From assembly GCF_900078705.1 (NCBI RefSeq), contig NZ_FKIF01000002.1, positions 868,001 to 932,000 of the forward strand: a stretch of DNA of 64,000 bases, read 5' to 3'. Shown here one piece after another: positions 25,012 to 33,797 of the stretch. The notes under the pieces were generated by a model that saw only the letters and a program-made list of their open reading frames with translations, was not told the origin of the DNA and made no database searches. This DNA comes from Bordetella ansorpii. Its GTDB lineage: Bacteria; Pseudomonadota; Gammaproteobacteria; Burkholderiales; Burkholderiaceae_B. The first letter of the stretch is position 1. The number at the start of each line of letters is the position of its first letter. Made by a program: the position numbers and the translations under genes.

Positions 25012-27039
25012 ATGAACACCACCACCACTTCTGAAACCGCCGCCGTCCAAGCCGCCAGCGACAAGACCGTGCACGATGCCGCGCAGCAGGCGCAAGCTGT
25101 CCTGGAACACGCTCAGGCCGCCGCCCTGGCGGGCGAGGCCGACTCGCCCGAGGAAGCACAAGCCCCAGCCGCCGAACTGCGCTTTATCGCGCTGCCGCGT
25201 CTGCGCCTGTCCAAGCGCAACGTGCGCAAGACCGCCATGCCGGTCGATGCCCTGGCCGAAAGCATCGCCCGCGTGGGGCTGCTGCAAAACCTCATCGTTG
25301 TGCCGCACTCTGACGGCGAATCGTTCGACGTCGTGGCGGGCGGACGGCGCTGGGCCGCGTTGCGGCTGCTGGCCAAGAAGAAGCGCATCGCCCGCGACCA
25401 GACCATCCCTTGCCTTGTGGTGCCGGATGCCAGCGCCGTCACCGTGAGCCTGACCGAGAACGTCCAGCGCCAGGACATGCACCCGGCCGACCAGTTCGAG
25501 GCATTCCTGGCCCTGGTCAACGAAGGCCGGCCCATCGAGGACATTGCGGCGGATTTTGGGGTCACGCCCCTGGTCGTGCAGCGCCGCCTGAAGCTGGCCC
25601 GCATCTCGCCGCGTCTCATGTCCGACTACCGCCAAGGCCGCGTCACGCTGGAACAATTGATGGTGCTCACGCTCTCCGACGATCACAAGGCCCAGGAAGC
25701 GGCGTTCTATGACGCCCCGGCCTACGAGCGCGAACCCTACGCGTTGCGACGGCGGCTCACGCACGGCGACGTGGACGCGGCCCGCAGCCCGCTGGCCCGC
25801 TTCGTTGGCGTGGACGCCTACACGGCGGCGGGCGGCGGCATGCGGCGCGACCTGTTCGCCGAGGACGGCGAAGGCGTCACCCTGACCGATGCCGACCTGC
25901 TGACCCGGCTGGCGGCGGACAAGCTGGAAGCGATAGCCGCCGAGGTTCGCACCGAGGGCTGGAAATGGGTCGAAGCCGTGGCCGCGTTTGGCTACAGCGA
26001 ACTGGCCGCGTTTCGCCGCGCCCCTCAGATTGAGCGCGAACCCTCCGCCAAGCAGGCCAAGCGCCTTGCCATGCTGCAAGCCCGGCAGGAAGCCATCGAA
26101 GACGCGCTGCATGCGGCGGAAGAGGCCGAGGACGAGGACGCCGCCGCCAAGCTCTACGAAGAAGGCGACCGCGTGGGCGAAGCATTGGACGCTCTCTATG
26201 CGAGTTTGCTGGCCTACACGCCTGAAACGATGGCGGCATCCGGCGCGGTCGTGACGCTTGACCATGCCGGGGAAGTCATCGTGCATCGCGGGCTGCTGCG
26301 CCCCGAGGATACCAAGGCCATCGCCCAGGCCGCGCACACGGAACGCGCCAAGGGCAACGACGGCGACGAGGACGGCCAGGACGAGGATGGCGAGGCCGAA
26401 GCCGCACCGGCCAAGACGCTTTCCGAGCGGCTGGTGCGCAACCTGAGCGCGCATTGCACCGCCGCCTTGCAAGCCGAACTGGCGAAGAAACCTGATGTTG
26501 CTCTGGTCGCGCTCGTGCATCGGCTTGCCTTGACCGTGTTCTATCACGGCGGCAACAGCCTGCTGCAAATCGCCGTGCATCCGCAGGATGCCCTGACGCA
26601 GCATGCGCCTGAACTGGCCGAAGGCAAGGCGACGGTCGAATTCGATGCGCTGCGCACTGCATGGCGCGAACGCCTGCCCGCCGATGACGCGGACTTGTTC
26701 GACGCCTTGCGCCAGATGAAGCGGGCCGATCTGTTGGCGCTGCTGGCCGTATGCGTGGCGGGCACAGTGGATGCCGTGGTGCGCAGCGAGCACGACACCC
26801 GCGCCGATGCGCTGGCGCAGGCCGTGAGGCTGGACATGAGCGCCTATTGGCAACCGACCGCAGAGGCGTACTTCCAGCACGTGCCCAAGGCGCAGGCCCT
26901 GGCATGGTTCCAGGCCCACAAACCCGCTGAACTGAACCGCGTGGCGGGCTACAAGAAGCCTGATCTGGCCCGGGAAGCCGGCCAGCATGCCAGCAGCGCC
27001 CAATGGCTGCCGGACATGCTGCGCACGCCCGCAGCCTAA
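25012..27039 (+). CDS. parB: ParB/RepB/Spo0J-family partition protein
   Basis: This 675-residue protein has an N-terminal ParB nuclease-like domain (about 50-150) with GGRRWAALRLL and the CTP-binding ENVQRQDMHP motif, then an HTH (IAADFGVTPLVVQRRLKLAR). A long C-terminal region holds an acidic stretch near residue 450 (DEDGQDEDGEAE). It is much longer than chromosomal ParB, as is normal for this ICE family. The ATG at 25012 follows AAGGAG. It probably works in stability or transfer of the excised element. A good terminator follows the gene. Confidence 0.88.
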   Translation: MNTTTTSETAAVQAASDKTVHDAAQQAQAVLEHAQAAALAGEADSPEEAQAPAAELRFIALPRLRLSKRNVRKTAMPVDALAESIARVGLLQNLIVVPHSDGESFDVVAGGRRWAALRLLAKKKRIARDQTIPCLVVPDASAVTVSLTENVQRQDMHPADQFEAFLALVNEGRPIEDIAADFGVTPLVVQRRLKLARISPRLMSDYRQGRVTLEQLMVLTLSDDHKAQEAAFYDAPAYEREPYALRRRLTHGDVDAARSPLARFVGVDAYTAAGGGMRRDLFAEDGEGVTLTDADLLTRLAADKLEAIAAEVRTEGWKWVEAVAAFGYSELAAFRRAPQIEREPSAKQAKRLAMLQARQEAIEDALHAAEEAEDEDAAAKLYEEGDRVGEALDALYASLLAYTPETMAASGAVVTLDHAGEVIVHRGLLRPEDTKAIAQAAHTERAKGNDGDEDGQDEDGEAEAAPAKTLSERLVRNLSAHCTAALQAELAKKPDVALVALVHRLALTVFYHGGNSLLQIAVHPQDALTQHAPELAEGKATVEFDALRTAWRERLPADDADLFDALRQMKRADLLALLAVCVAGTVDAVVRSEHDTRADALAQAVRLDMSAYWQPTAEAYFQHVPKAQALAWFQAHKPAELNRVAGYKKPDLAREAGQHASSAQWLPDMLRTPAA

Positions 27040-27064
27040 GCTGCAACCGGGAAAGCCCGGCACC

Positions 27065-27111
27065 GCCCGCCGTTCGCCCCCTTGCGTGGCCATGAACGGT
27101 GGGCGTTTTTT
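27065..27111 (+). terminator. Rho-independent terminator after parB
   Basis: GCCCGCCGTTC (27065-27075) pairs with GAACGGTGGGC (27094-27104) with one G-T pair and an 18-base loop, followed by a run of six T (27106-27111). It is 25 bp past the parB stop. Confidence 0.8.
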
Positions 27112-27247
27112 CGCCGGCGGTTTGCCCGTCCATCGAGGACCGTGCAAACCGCGTCCGGCCACGCCTGGCGGCGCAGACGCGGCCGGGGCAACAACCATGC
27201 CGCGTCGATCAGGACGCGGCACTATATGCGCCGCTGCGCTGCAAAAC

Positions 27248-27529
27248 TCAAGCCGCCTTGCTTGTGCGGCTGCGGCGCTTCGCAGCCAGGTGCTCGCGCA
27301 CTTGATCGGCCGACAGCGCACGTTCGGGTGCGTCTTTCAGCGCCTGGGCCGCCGGGACGATCTGCTCGCGCAGCCAGGCCTCCATGGCGCGATCACGGGC
27401 CAGGAGCACACGCAAGCCGTCGCGGATGACCTCGCTTTCAGTGGCGTACTCGCCGGTGGCCACCTTGGCTTTGATCATCTCGGCCATTTCGTTCGGCAAG
27501 GTGATACTGAATTGTTGGGTCGAGCGCAT
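27248..27529 (-). CDS. ParD-family antitoxin, apparently without ParE
   Basis: This 93-residue protein has a ribbon-helix-helix N-terminus (STQQFSITLPNEMAEMIKAK) and the typical ParD segment EYATESEVIRDGLRVLLARD, then a short toxin-binding tail. The ATG at 27529 is chosen with GGAG upstream, rather than the longer frame. In normal loci parE follows and overlaps parD, but the ~200 bases downstream on this strand encode nothing ParE-like. It may serve as a free regulator or a remnant. Confidence 0.8.
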   Translation of the reverse strand: MRSTQQFSITLPNEMAEMIKAKVATGEYATESEVIRDGLRVLLARDRAMEAWLREQIVPAAQALKDAPERALSADQVREHLAAKRRSRTSKAA

Positions 27530-28254
27530 GATGGGCTCTCCTTCGGAGCGTGTAGGATTAAATCCTGCGCTTTTGCATGCGGCTGGCAAGCCGATCAAGC
27601 TGCCGCGAAACGATGCTCATGCACGGCACACCATTCTGCTTTGCCCAATGGCGACCGATCGCTCTCAAGGCGTGCACGATGTGGGCACGCCCGGCCAGCC
27701 GGGCATGCGGGCCGACGCTACGCCAGAGTGCGACCAGGCCGGTTGCACGCCTGCCATTCGTGCTCGAAGCTGGCGCATGGGCGTGCCGGGAGCGGCGCAT
27801 CGGGACGCAAAGTTGGGGACGGTTGGCCGTCTTGCACCATGCCGCAGCGATGGCGCCCACCAGGTAGCACCGGCGCCAGGCCGCCGACTTCGGACGGAAC
27901 ACCGGACATGGCCAGGCCATTGCACGCCGCACCGCTGTATCGTCATGGCGTTGACCGTACCCGCCATGAAGGCATCTCCCGCAATTCCGTCCCATGGCGG
28001 CCTTGTTATGTGAATCCTGGCTTCGGCACGGCGGCCCGGCACACATCGCCGGGCCGCCTCGGGCTGATTCGGCGCAACCGGCAGTCACAACGATTTTCCC
28101 CTGCGCTGCGCGCATTCCTCGCGAGGCAAAATCGCCGTGCCCGCCGGTCGTCCACTTTCGTTCCCGCCCCAAGGGGTGCGCCGCGCCCGGCCTGCGCCTG
28201 ATCGGAATCACCAAGGACGCGATGGGCGCGGACTTGCAACCCAGGAGATTCATC
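27530..28254. other. Gene-free 725-base GC-rich segment
   Basis: Several long open frames exist on both strands here, but none shows a coherent protein pattern; they look like GC-rich chance frames full of Arg, Ala and Pro. The right part is probably the leader of the DUF736 gene, as radC and parB also have long leaders. Confidence 0.5.
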
Positions 28255-28563
28255 ATGGCTAACATCGGCACTTTCACCGCTCAGGACAACGGCTACACCG
28301 GCACCGTCCGCACCTTGACCTTGAACGTCAAAGTCAAGTTCGTTCCGGCCGAGAAGGACAGCGACAAGTCGCCGGACTACCGCATTGTGGTGGGCGGCTA
28401 CGAGATAGGCGCGGCATGGCGCAAGGTCTCCAAGCAGGACCGTCCCTACCTCTCGGTCACGCTCGATGACCCGTCGTTCCCGGCAACCATCTACGCCAGG
28501 CTGATCGAGAACGAGGCGGGCGGCTTCGACCTCATCTGGTCGCGCAGCAAGCCGGCGGTGTGA
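28255..28563 (+). CDS. DUF736 family protein
   Basis: This 102-residue protein starts [20 protein letters not shown] and has the beta-rich DUF736 pattern throughout, ending with GFDLIWSR. The family is small, single-domain and tightly associated with Tn4371-type and other proteobacterial conjugative elements. Its biochemical role is unknown. The ATG at 28255 follows AGGAG. Confidence 0.88.
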   Translation: MANIGTFTAQDNGYTGTVRTLTLNVKVKFVPAEKDSDKSPDYRIVVGGYEIGAAWRKVSKQDRPYLSVTLDDPSFPATIYARLIENEAGGFDLIWSRSKPAV

Positions 28564-28865
28564 TGGCCCGCGCCGCGCCCCGTCTATCGCGGCGGGGCGT
28601 GGTGCTGCTGGCGCAGCGCGGCGCGCATCCCGAAGGCTCCTGCCCGTGCCTGGCGCCTTGAGCGGCATGGCCTCGGCCATGGCTGGATGGTGGACGTCCC
28701 TTTGCGGAACATGCACGATGGCATGTCGGCGCCGTGTGCGCCGCCGGCGGTTCGGGCCGCACCCCATGCCGGCAAGCCGTCACTGCCATTCGGCGTCAAT
28801 CCCTCGCGCCTTCGCACCTGTGGCGCCGCGCTTGCGGTCAGGCCCAAGGCGCACCGCTTACACGC
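28564..28865. other. Gene-free spacer
   Basis: I see no gene. A CGCCCCG/CGGGGCG inverted repeat without a T-tract lies at about 28573-28600, just after DUF736. The remainder is featureless GC-rich DNA. Confidence 0.45.
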
Positions 28866-29156
28866 CTATGCCCGAGGCTTTCCGAGCTGGCTTTCCGCCT
28901 CGGCCATCAACACAGCGGTGCTGCAATCGAGCGCGCCAGCGATCTTGAAGACGATCGCCAGCGTGGGCATGTGCTCGCCGCGCTCGACTTTGCCCATGTG
29001 CGAACGCTCCACGCCGGCCAGGTGCGCCAGCGTCTCCTGGGCGATGCCGCGCTCCGTGCGCAGTGCACGTACCGCCGCGCCGAAGGCCTGGGCCAGTTCG
29101 GCGTCGAAGGTGGTGGCGCCGGCCGGTCGGCCGCGCTGGATGGCTCGCTTCTGCAT
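28866..29156 (-). CDS. XRE-family HTH regulator
   Basis: This 96-residue protein is almost entirely one XRE domain: LRTERGIAQETLAHLAGVER, then SHMGKVERGEHMPTLAIVFK. A start at the ATG at 29156 (MQKRAIQRG) is preferred; an upstream in-frame start at 29183 is possible. Small XRE regulators of this type sit on the opposite strand to the replication genes in this ICE family, probably repressing transfer or maintenance genes. Confidence 0.8.
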   Translation of the reverse strand: MQKRAIQRGRPAGATTFDAELAQAFGAAVRALRTERGIAQETLAHLAGVERSHMGKVERGEHMPTLAIVFKIAGALDCSTAVLMAEAESQLGKPRA

Positions 29157-29362
29157 AGATAGAAGCGTCGATTCGCAGAGCAATTAAAACCACGTTATCT
29201 TTAACTCATTCATCAAAATTTCACTGTTTGCGCTTCTACTGAAATCCGTATTCGCGGATTCCCACAAAAGCGCAGCGTCACAAATCCACAATCATGTCTT
29301 TGTTCAAATCCGCTGATGCGGCTTTGCGCTTTGGCGGATTCGTGCCGCCAGGAGGGGTTGCC

Positions 29363-29710
29363 ATGAACCGACTCATCACCGAGGACGAACGCAAGCGGTT
29401 GCTCGCCAATGGCCAGGCCCGCGCCGCCGGCCAGGCCATCGACCCGATGCCCGTGGTGCGGCTGTTCACCCCGGACGCGCATGTCACTTGGCTGCTGGCC
29501 GCGCTCGATCCCGCCGATGGCGACACCGCTCACGCCCTCATCGACCTGGGGTTCGGTGTGCCGGCGCAGGGCGCCGTCAAGCTGTCCGAGCTGGCCGGCA
29601 TCGTCGGGCCGCGCAAGCAGCCCGTGATGCGCGACCGCTATTTCCGCCCCACGCACACGCTATCCGAATACACCCGGCTGGCCGAGCGCGACGGGGCCAT
29701 TCCAGACTGA
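29363..29710 (+). CDS. DUF2958 family protein
   Basis: This 115-residue protein starts MNRLITEDERKRLLANGQAR and has the family pattern (PVVRLFTPDAHVTWLLAALD, DLGFGVPAQGAVKLSELA). The ATG at 29363 has GGAGGGG upstream. DUF2958 proteins are small, often plasmid- or ICE-borne and of unknown function. Gene order (DUF736, XRE, DUF2958, DUF2285) is the normal backbone of this element family. Confidence 0.85.
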   Translation: MNRLITEDERKRLLANGQARAAGQAIDPMPVVRLFTPDAHVTWLLAALDPADGDTAHALIDLGFGVPAQGAVKLSELAGIVGPRKQPVMRDRYFRPTHTLSEYTRLAERDGAIPD

Positions 29711-29740
29711 ATGCCGCCCACTGTGTCTTTTTCAGTCTGG
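29702..29740. repeat. Perfect 10-bp inverted repeat overlapping the DUF2958 stop
   Basis: CCAGACTGAA (29702-29711, containing the TGA stop) and TTCAGTCTGG (29731-29740) are exact complements separated by 19 bases. TCTTTTTC lies just inside the right arm. Possibly transcription termination or an RNA structure. Confidence 0.5.
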
Positions 29741-30020
29741 CGTCGTGCCAGGCTGGTCTCAATCGGCATTCTTGCGGCGTTGCCGCGCCAGCCTGATCCA
29801 AATAGACATGATGTCTGGCGCGGCCTGCGGCAGGCTGGCGTGTAGGGCGTCCCACGAGCGGGGCGCCGCCGCCGCGGCATTGAGATGATTGCCGCAACGC
29901 ACCGGAGCTAATCGGTCTTGATACCCGGTCCGCTTTTTTAACCCATGACGTTCCGGCATTGGCGACGTAGCGCGTAGTCTCGCGCTGTGGCGGCGAGTCC
30001 AGTTCGCGGGAGGTTGCCTC
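29711..30020. other. Intergenic spacer before the DUF2285 gene
   Basis: No gene is seen in these 310 bases apart from the inverted repeat at its left edge. The right part should hold the promoter of the DUF2285-HTH-repA group, but I cannot point to a good promoter. Confidence 0.4.
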
Positions 30021-30794
30021 ATGGCCGGTCCCCTTCATGTCGCGTCTTGGTATCCGACGGCCGCGTACTTGTACGTGCTGCACCTGGACGGCCTTGCGCT
30101 GGCCTGGGAATACCTGCGCAGGCACCCCGGCTACCGGCTCGACTGGCTGCGCCGCCATCGCCAGGCGCAGGCCGCGCAGCACGCGGCGCTGCGCTGGGGC
30201 CTGCGCCTGCTGGAAGACCCGGCCCTGGATGCGCGCGACGCGCATCCGGCCTGGCTGCCCGGGCATGCGGCCGTGGTGCTGCTCTATCCCGATGCGGACC
30301 CGCCACCCGATGCCACGGCCTTCGCCTTCTGGCGCATCCCTGGCCGCAAGCAACTGCTGCACGACGGCAAGGGGCTGGCGCTGATCGCGCGCAGCCCCGG
30401 CCGCTGCTCGCGCGTCGCGCTGGCGCCCGGTCTGGAGGACGGTATGGCTGTCGCCTGCGCCTATCGCGGCGCTGCCGCGCCTGCGCGCTGCCCCGAACCC
30501 GGCGCGGCGCTGGCCTGCGCCAAGCCCAGGCCGACGAAGGCTGCGCTGCTGGAACTGCACACCTTGCAAGCACTCGACGCGACCCTGGCGGGCGCGTCCT
30601 TGCGCGAAGTCGCAAAGGGGCTGTTCGGCTCCGACGCCGTGGCGGCCGACTGGCACGCCGACGGCGGCCTGCGCGCCCGCGTGCGCCGCCTGGTGCGGCG
30701 TGGCGAGGCGCTGATGCGCGGCGGCTATCGCCGCCTAGCACAACTGCCCACGCTTGAGAAGGGGCGTTTTGAAGAGGATGCAAAACGTCCCTGA
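30021..30794 (+). CDS. DUF2285 (ICE regulatory/replication-linked) protein
   Basis: This 257-residue protein has an N-terminal part with paired Trp-Arg segments (LAWEYLRRHPGYRLDWLRRH) typical of DUF6499/DUF2285 proteins. A C-terminal region from about residue 165 (LLELHTLQALDATLAGASLR, EVAKGLFG, RVRRLVRRGEALMRGGYR) forms an HTH-like domain. The family is found beside repA and AlpA-like genes in Tn4371-type ICEs and is thought to be regulatory. Confidence 0.8.
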   Translation: MAGPLHVASWYPTAAYLYVLHLDGLALAWEYLRRHPGYRLDWLRRHRQAQAAQHAALRWGLRLLEDPALDARDAHPAWLPGHAAVVLLYPDADPPPDATAFAFWRIPGRKQLLHDGKGLALIARSPGRCSRVALAPGLEDGMAVACAYRGAAAPARCPEPGAALACAKPRPTKAALLELHTLQALDATLAGASLREVAKGLFGSDAVAADWHADGGLRARVRRLVRRGEALMRGGYRRLAQLPTLEKGRFEEDAKRP

Positions 30795-30877
30795 GCAAGC
30801 GGGCCCCGTTCTCTGAGACTGCCTCCATCCGGTCGCGCCGTGTGGCCGGGCGTTGTCAACCGATGGAGGCTCACCTT

Positions 30878-31159
30878 ATGCGTCCCGCCCCCTTGCGGCC
30901 TGCCGCCGCTGTTTCTCCCGCTGCCGCGCAGCCCCAACCCTATCTCACCAACGACGAAGCCGCCGGCTACCTGCGGCTGTCGCCGCGCACGCTGGAAAAG
31001 CAGCGCGTGCTCGGCGGCGGGCCGCGCTTTCGCAAATTCGGCCGGCGCGTCATGTACGCTGTGGCCGACCTCGATGCCTGGGCCGCCGACCGCAGTTTCG
31101 AGACGACCTCCGATCCCGAATACGCCGAGCACCACTCGGCCGACAGCCGTGCGCGCTGA
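30878..31159 (+). CDS. AlpA/excisionase-type HTH protein
   Basis: This 93-residue protein has a winged HTH in its centre (YLTNDEAAGYLRLSPRTLEK, then RKFGRRVMYAVADLDAWA). It is the MerR-like fold of excisionase and helix_turn_helix_17 proteins. The start at 30878 is set by GGAGG at 30865-30869; earlier in-frame starts lack one. It sits between the DUF2285 gene and repA and may control replication or excision. Confidence 0.82.
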   Translation: MRPAPLRPAAAVSPAAAQPQPYLTNDEAAGYLRLSPRTLEKQRVLGGGPRFRKFGRRVMYAVADLDAWAADRSFETTSDPEYAEHHSADSRAR

Positions 31160-31185
31160 GCGGCGGCGCGCGGCAGGCCGTCGCC

Positions 31186-32046
31186 ATGTCCAGCCCGGCG
31201 CTGCCGTCCAGGCAGCGGCCCTCGCAGGAGCGCGAGCAGCTCGACTTGTTCCGCGCCCTGCCGGGCGGCGACATGGCGCCGCGCGACAGCCAGGACCTGA
31301 TGGCTTTTCCCTTTTTTTCGCTCGCCAAGTCCAGGCGGGTCAAGCCGATCGACTTTCGCAGCGGGAGCGTGACGATCCGCGTGGAAGGCACGGCCGAGCA
31401 CGGCATCGCCACCATTTGGGATGCCGACATTCTCATTTGGGCGGCCTCGCAGATCGTGGAGGCGAAGGACGCGGGCCTGCCCACGTCGCGGCTGATGCGC
31501 GCCACGCCGTACGAAGTGCTTCGCTTCATCGGGCGCGGCACGGGCTCGCGCGACTACCAACGCCTCAAGGCCGCGCTCGACCGCCTGCAATCGACCACGG
31601 TGGCCACGTCCATCCGCGAGACAACAGGCAGGCGCTTGCACCGCTTCTCCTGGGTGAACGAGTGGCGCGAGCTGGCCGGCGCCGGCGGCACGCCGCTGGG
31701 CATCGAGCTGATCCTGCCGGACTGGTTCTATATCGGCGTGCTCGACGCCGCCCTGGTGCTGACCATCGACCCGGCGTACTTCAGCCTGACAGGCGGCATC
31801 GAGCGGTGGCTCTACCGCCTGGTGCGCAAGCACGGCGGCAGGCAGGAGCACGGCTGGCAATTCGACTTCCGGCACCTGTACCGCAAGTCGGGCAGCGTGG
31901 CGCGCTACTACGACTTTGCCGCCGACTTGCGGGCATTGGTCGCGCGCCAATCCTTGCCCGGCTACGAGTTGGGCATCGAGTACGTGGCCGGGATGGACTC
32001 GCCGCTGCTCACGTTCCGCCCCGTGCCGTCCACGGCACGGGGATAA
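31186..32046 (+). CDS. repA: RepA-type replication initiator
   Basis: This 286-residue protein matches the RPA/RepA initiator family of Tn4371-like ICEs and some plasmids. Markers are FPFFSLAKSRRVKPIDFRSG, TIWDADILIWAASQI, PYEVLRFIGRGTGSRDYQRL and LPDWFYIGVLD. It has two winged-helix-like halves. It likely initiates replication of the excised circular ICE. Three 17-bp iteron-like repeats begin 25 bp beyond its stop and are the obvious candidates for its binding sites. Confidence 0.87.
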   Translation: MSSPALPSRQRPSQEREQLDLFRALPGGDMAPRDSQDLMAFPFFSLAKSRRVKPIDFRSGSVTIRVEGTAEHGIATIWDADILIWAASQIVEAKDAGLPTSRLMRATPYEVLRFIGRGTGSRDYQRLKAALDRLQSTTVATSIRETTGRRLHRFSWVNEWRELAGAGGTPLGIELILPDWFYIGVLDAALVLTIDPAYFSLTGGIERWLYRLVRKHGGRQEHGWQFDFRHLYRKSGSVARYYDFAADLRALVARQSLPGYELGIEYVAGMDSPLLTFRPVPSTARG

Positions 32047-32335
32047 CTGCGGGAAAACCTGTGGACGGGCTCGTGCTATCAGGCAACCGGGGTATCGTGC
32101 TATCAGGCAACCAACCATCGTGCTATCAGGCAACAAAGTCGCCCGCAAACCCGCGCCAGCATTGGGCCTGCGCGCCCCTTAACTTCCCTAACTTAAATGC
32201 TCTAACTTGTAGTAGGCAAACGCCGCTGCGGTGGACAACCATCACACGGCCGCCAACGGCGAGCACAACCCGCCGCCGGCAAGCAGGTCTTGCAGGCCGA
32301 TCGAGGCAAGGCTTTCCAGCATGGAAGGCTGCGCC
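32047..32335. other. Candidate replication origin between repA and parA
   Basis: The segment contains the iterons and, to their right, a comparatively A+T-rich stretch (about 32177-32220, CTTCCCTAACTTAAATGCTC and TAACTTGTAGTAG) that could serve as the unwinding element. The parA promoter should lie in the right half. Confidence 0.45.
32071..32134 (+). repeat. Three iteron-like 17-bp direct repeats
   Basis: Exact copies of TCGTGCTATCAGGCAAC start at 32071, 32095 and 32118, giving spacings of 24 and 23 bp, or about two helical turns. They lie just downstream of repA and upstream of parA. A partial copy (TTGTGCTATCAGGC) is at 34427-34440. This pattern is typical of initiator-binding iterons of a replication origin. 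Confidence 0.75.
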
Positions 32336-32974
32336 ATGATCGTCGCTCTGCTCAACCAGAAAGGGGGCGTTGGCAAGACCACGCTCGCCACGCACATCGC
32401 CGGCGAACTGGCGATGCGCGGCCAGCACGTCGTGCTGCTGGATGCCGACCCGCAAGGTTCATCGCTGGACTGGACGCAGCGCCGCAGCCAGCAAGGCTTG
32501 CCACGGCTGTTCAGTGCCGTCGGGCTCGCGCGCGAAACGCTGCATCAGGAGGCGCCGGAACTTGCCAGGCGGGCCGATCACATCATCATTGATGGTCCGC
32601 CCAGAATTGCCGCCCTGGCGCGCTCCGCGCTGCTGGCAGCCGAGCGCGTGCTGATCCCCGTGCAGCCCAGCCCCTACGACCTCTGGGCTTCGGCTGAAAT
32701 GGTGGCGCTGATACGCGAGGCCCAAGTGTTCCGGCCGCTGCTGCGCGCAGGCTTCGTCATCAACCGGCGCGTCAGCACCACCGTGATCGGGCGTGAAGCG
32801 CGCCAGGCGCTCGCCGAGCAGCCACTGCCGGCGCTGCGTGCCGAGGTTCGGCAGCGCATCGTCTTCGCCGATAGTGTGGCCGCTGGCCGGCTTGCCTGCG
32901 AAACCGCGCCGGACAGCGCCGCCGCGCGCGAAATCACCGCCCTGGTGGACGAACTGCTGCGGGGCACGCCATGA
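32336..32974 (+). CDS. parA: ParA-family partition ATPase
   Basis: This 212-residue protein begins with a deviant Walker A (NQKGGVGKTT, residues 7-16), followed by LLDADPQGS and IIIDGPPRI, the classic ParA/MinD pattern of small ParA proteins lacking an N-terminal HTH. It segregates or positions the element as ATP-dependent polymers or gradients on the nucleoid. It is first in a coupled operon parA - RHH protein - DUF2840 - traF, each joined by 4-bp overlaps. Confidence 0.9.
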   Translation: MIVALLNQKGGVGKTTLATHIAGELAMRGQHVVLLDADPQGSSLDWTQRRSQQGLPRLFSAVGLARETLHQEAPELARRADHIIIDGPPRIAALARSALLAAERVLIPVQPSPYDLWASAEMVALIREAQVFRPLLRAGFVINRRVSTTVIGREARQALAEQPLPALRAEVRQRIVFADSVAAGRLACETAPDSAAAREITALVDELLRGTP

Positions 32975-33255
32975 CCGCAAAGCCGCCATCGAGCAGCAAA
33001 CGCCCGGCCAGGCGCGTTGGCATCGGCGCGCGCCCGCCCGCCAATCCGCACGCGGAAGCGTGGATTCGCCAGGGCGATGCCGATGCACTCAACAAGGGCG
33101 ACCTCTACACGGCCCGCCTCACGCTCGACGTCACGCCCGCGATGCGGGCCCGCATCAAGGTGTCCGCTTTCACGCAAGGCGTGACCGTGGCCGGCCTGCT
33201 GCGCGGCCTGCTGGAGCGGGAGTTTCCAGAGCAGCGCAAGGAGAACGCCCCATGA
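32971..33255 (+). CDS. Small ribbon-helix-helix-like protein, ParA partner candidate
   Basis: This 94-residue basic protein has a C-terminal segment LYTARLTLDVTPAMRARIKV, then SAFTQGVTVAGLLRGLLERE, which fits a ribbon-helix-helix dimer domain. Its unstructured N-terminus is rich in Ser, Arg and Pro. That is the layout of ParG/ParR-type centromere-binding proteins. Its start overlaps the parA stop, and small ParA proteins without an HTH normally need such a partner. Confidence 0.65.
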   Translation: MTAKPPSSSKRPARRVGIGARPPANPHAEAWIRQGDADALNKGDLYTARLTLDVTPAMRARIKVSAFTQGVTVAGLLRGLLEREFPEQRKENAP

Positions 33256-33797
33256 CGGCATCCGCTTCGCGCGCCTGCGCGCCTGCCGCCGTCGCGGCCA
33301 CGGCTGCGCTTGCCGCATCTTCCAGCCAGCCTGCCGGCGCGCCGCTGACGCGCGTGGCGCTGGCCTACATCGAGCCGCGCTTCAAGCTCTACCTGCGCTT
33401 CGGCGAGCCCGCGCGCACCCTTCAGCTAGACCGCTGGCGGCGCTGCGCGGTGTTCCTGCCCGGCGCGCTGTTCTGCCGCATGCGCTGGCAGGCCAACGAC
33501 TATGGCACCGTGCGCTGGCAGATCATGGTCATGCAGGCTTGCACACCGCTGGACGCGGCGCAGCGCATCCCCGGCGTGCAGCCGGGCGCGCGCCTGCTGC
33601 TGCATGCCGAGGGCGACAAGGCCGTGCGTGCCGTGCTGGGATGCATCGACGCCATCGAGGCGCTGGATATCGCGCCCGTTGCCGTCTCGCCCGCATACTG
33701 GCGCACGCTCGCCAACCGGCTCGCTGCGCGCCTGCCGCTGCCCGGCTACACCGCCGAGCGGCACGCCGCCTGGCTGGCCGCAAGGGCGCTGTCATGA
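33252..33797 (+). CDS. DUF2840 family protein
   Basis: This 181-residue protein contains the DUF2840 core (LAYIEPRFKLYLRFGEPART, FLPGALFCRMRWQANDYGT, RWQIMVMQA). The family is found almost only next to traF in this type of conjugative element. Function unknown, presumably linked to transfer. It overlaps both neighbours by 4 bp. Confidence 0.83.
   Translation: MTASASRACAPAAVAATAALAASSSQPAGAPLTRVALAYIEPRFKLYLRFGEPARTLQLDRWRRCAVFLPGALFCRMRWQANDYGTVRWQIMVMQACTPLDAAQRIPGVQPGARLLLHAEGDKAVRAVLGCIDAIEALDIAPVAVSPAYWRTLANRLAARLPLPGYTAERHAAWLAARALS

Noticed and set aside
24994-27321. 775-codon antisense frame over parB
   Set aside because: Mirror of the parB coding pattern. The sense strand has clear ParB motifs and a terminator at the right end.
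27558-28277. 239-codon minus-strand frame between parD and DUF736
   Set aside because: No recognisable motif and typical chance GC-rich composition. It also runs past the DUF736 start codon and its ribosome-binding site.
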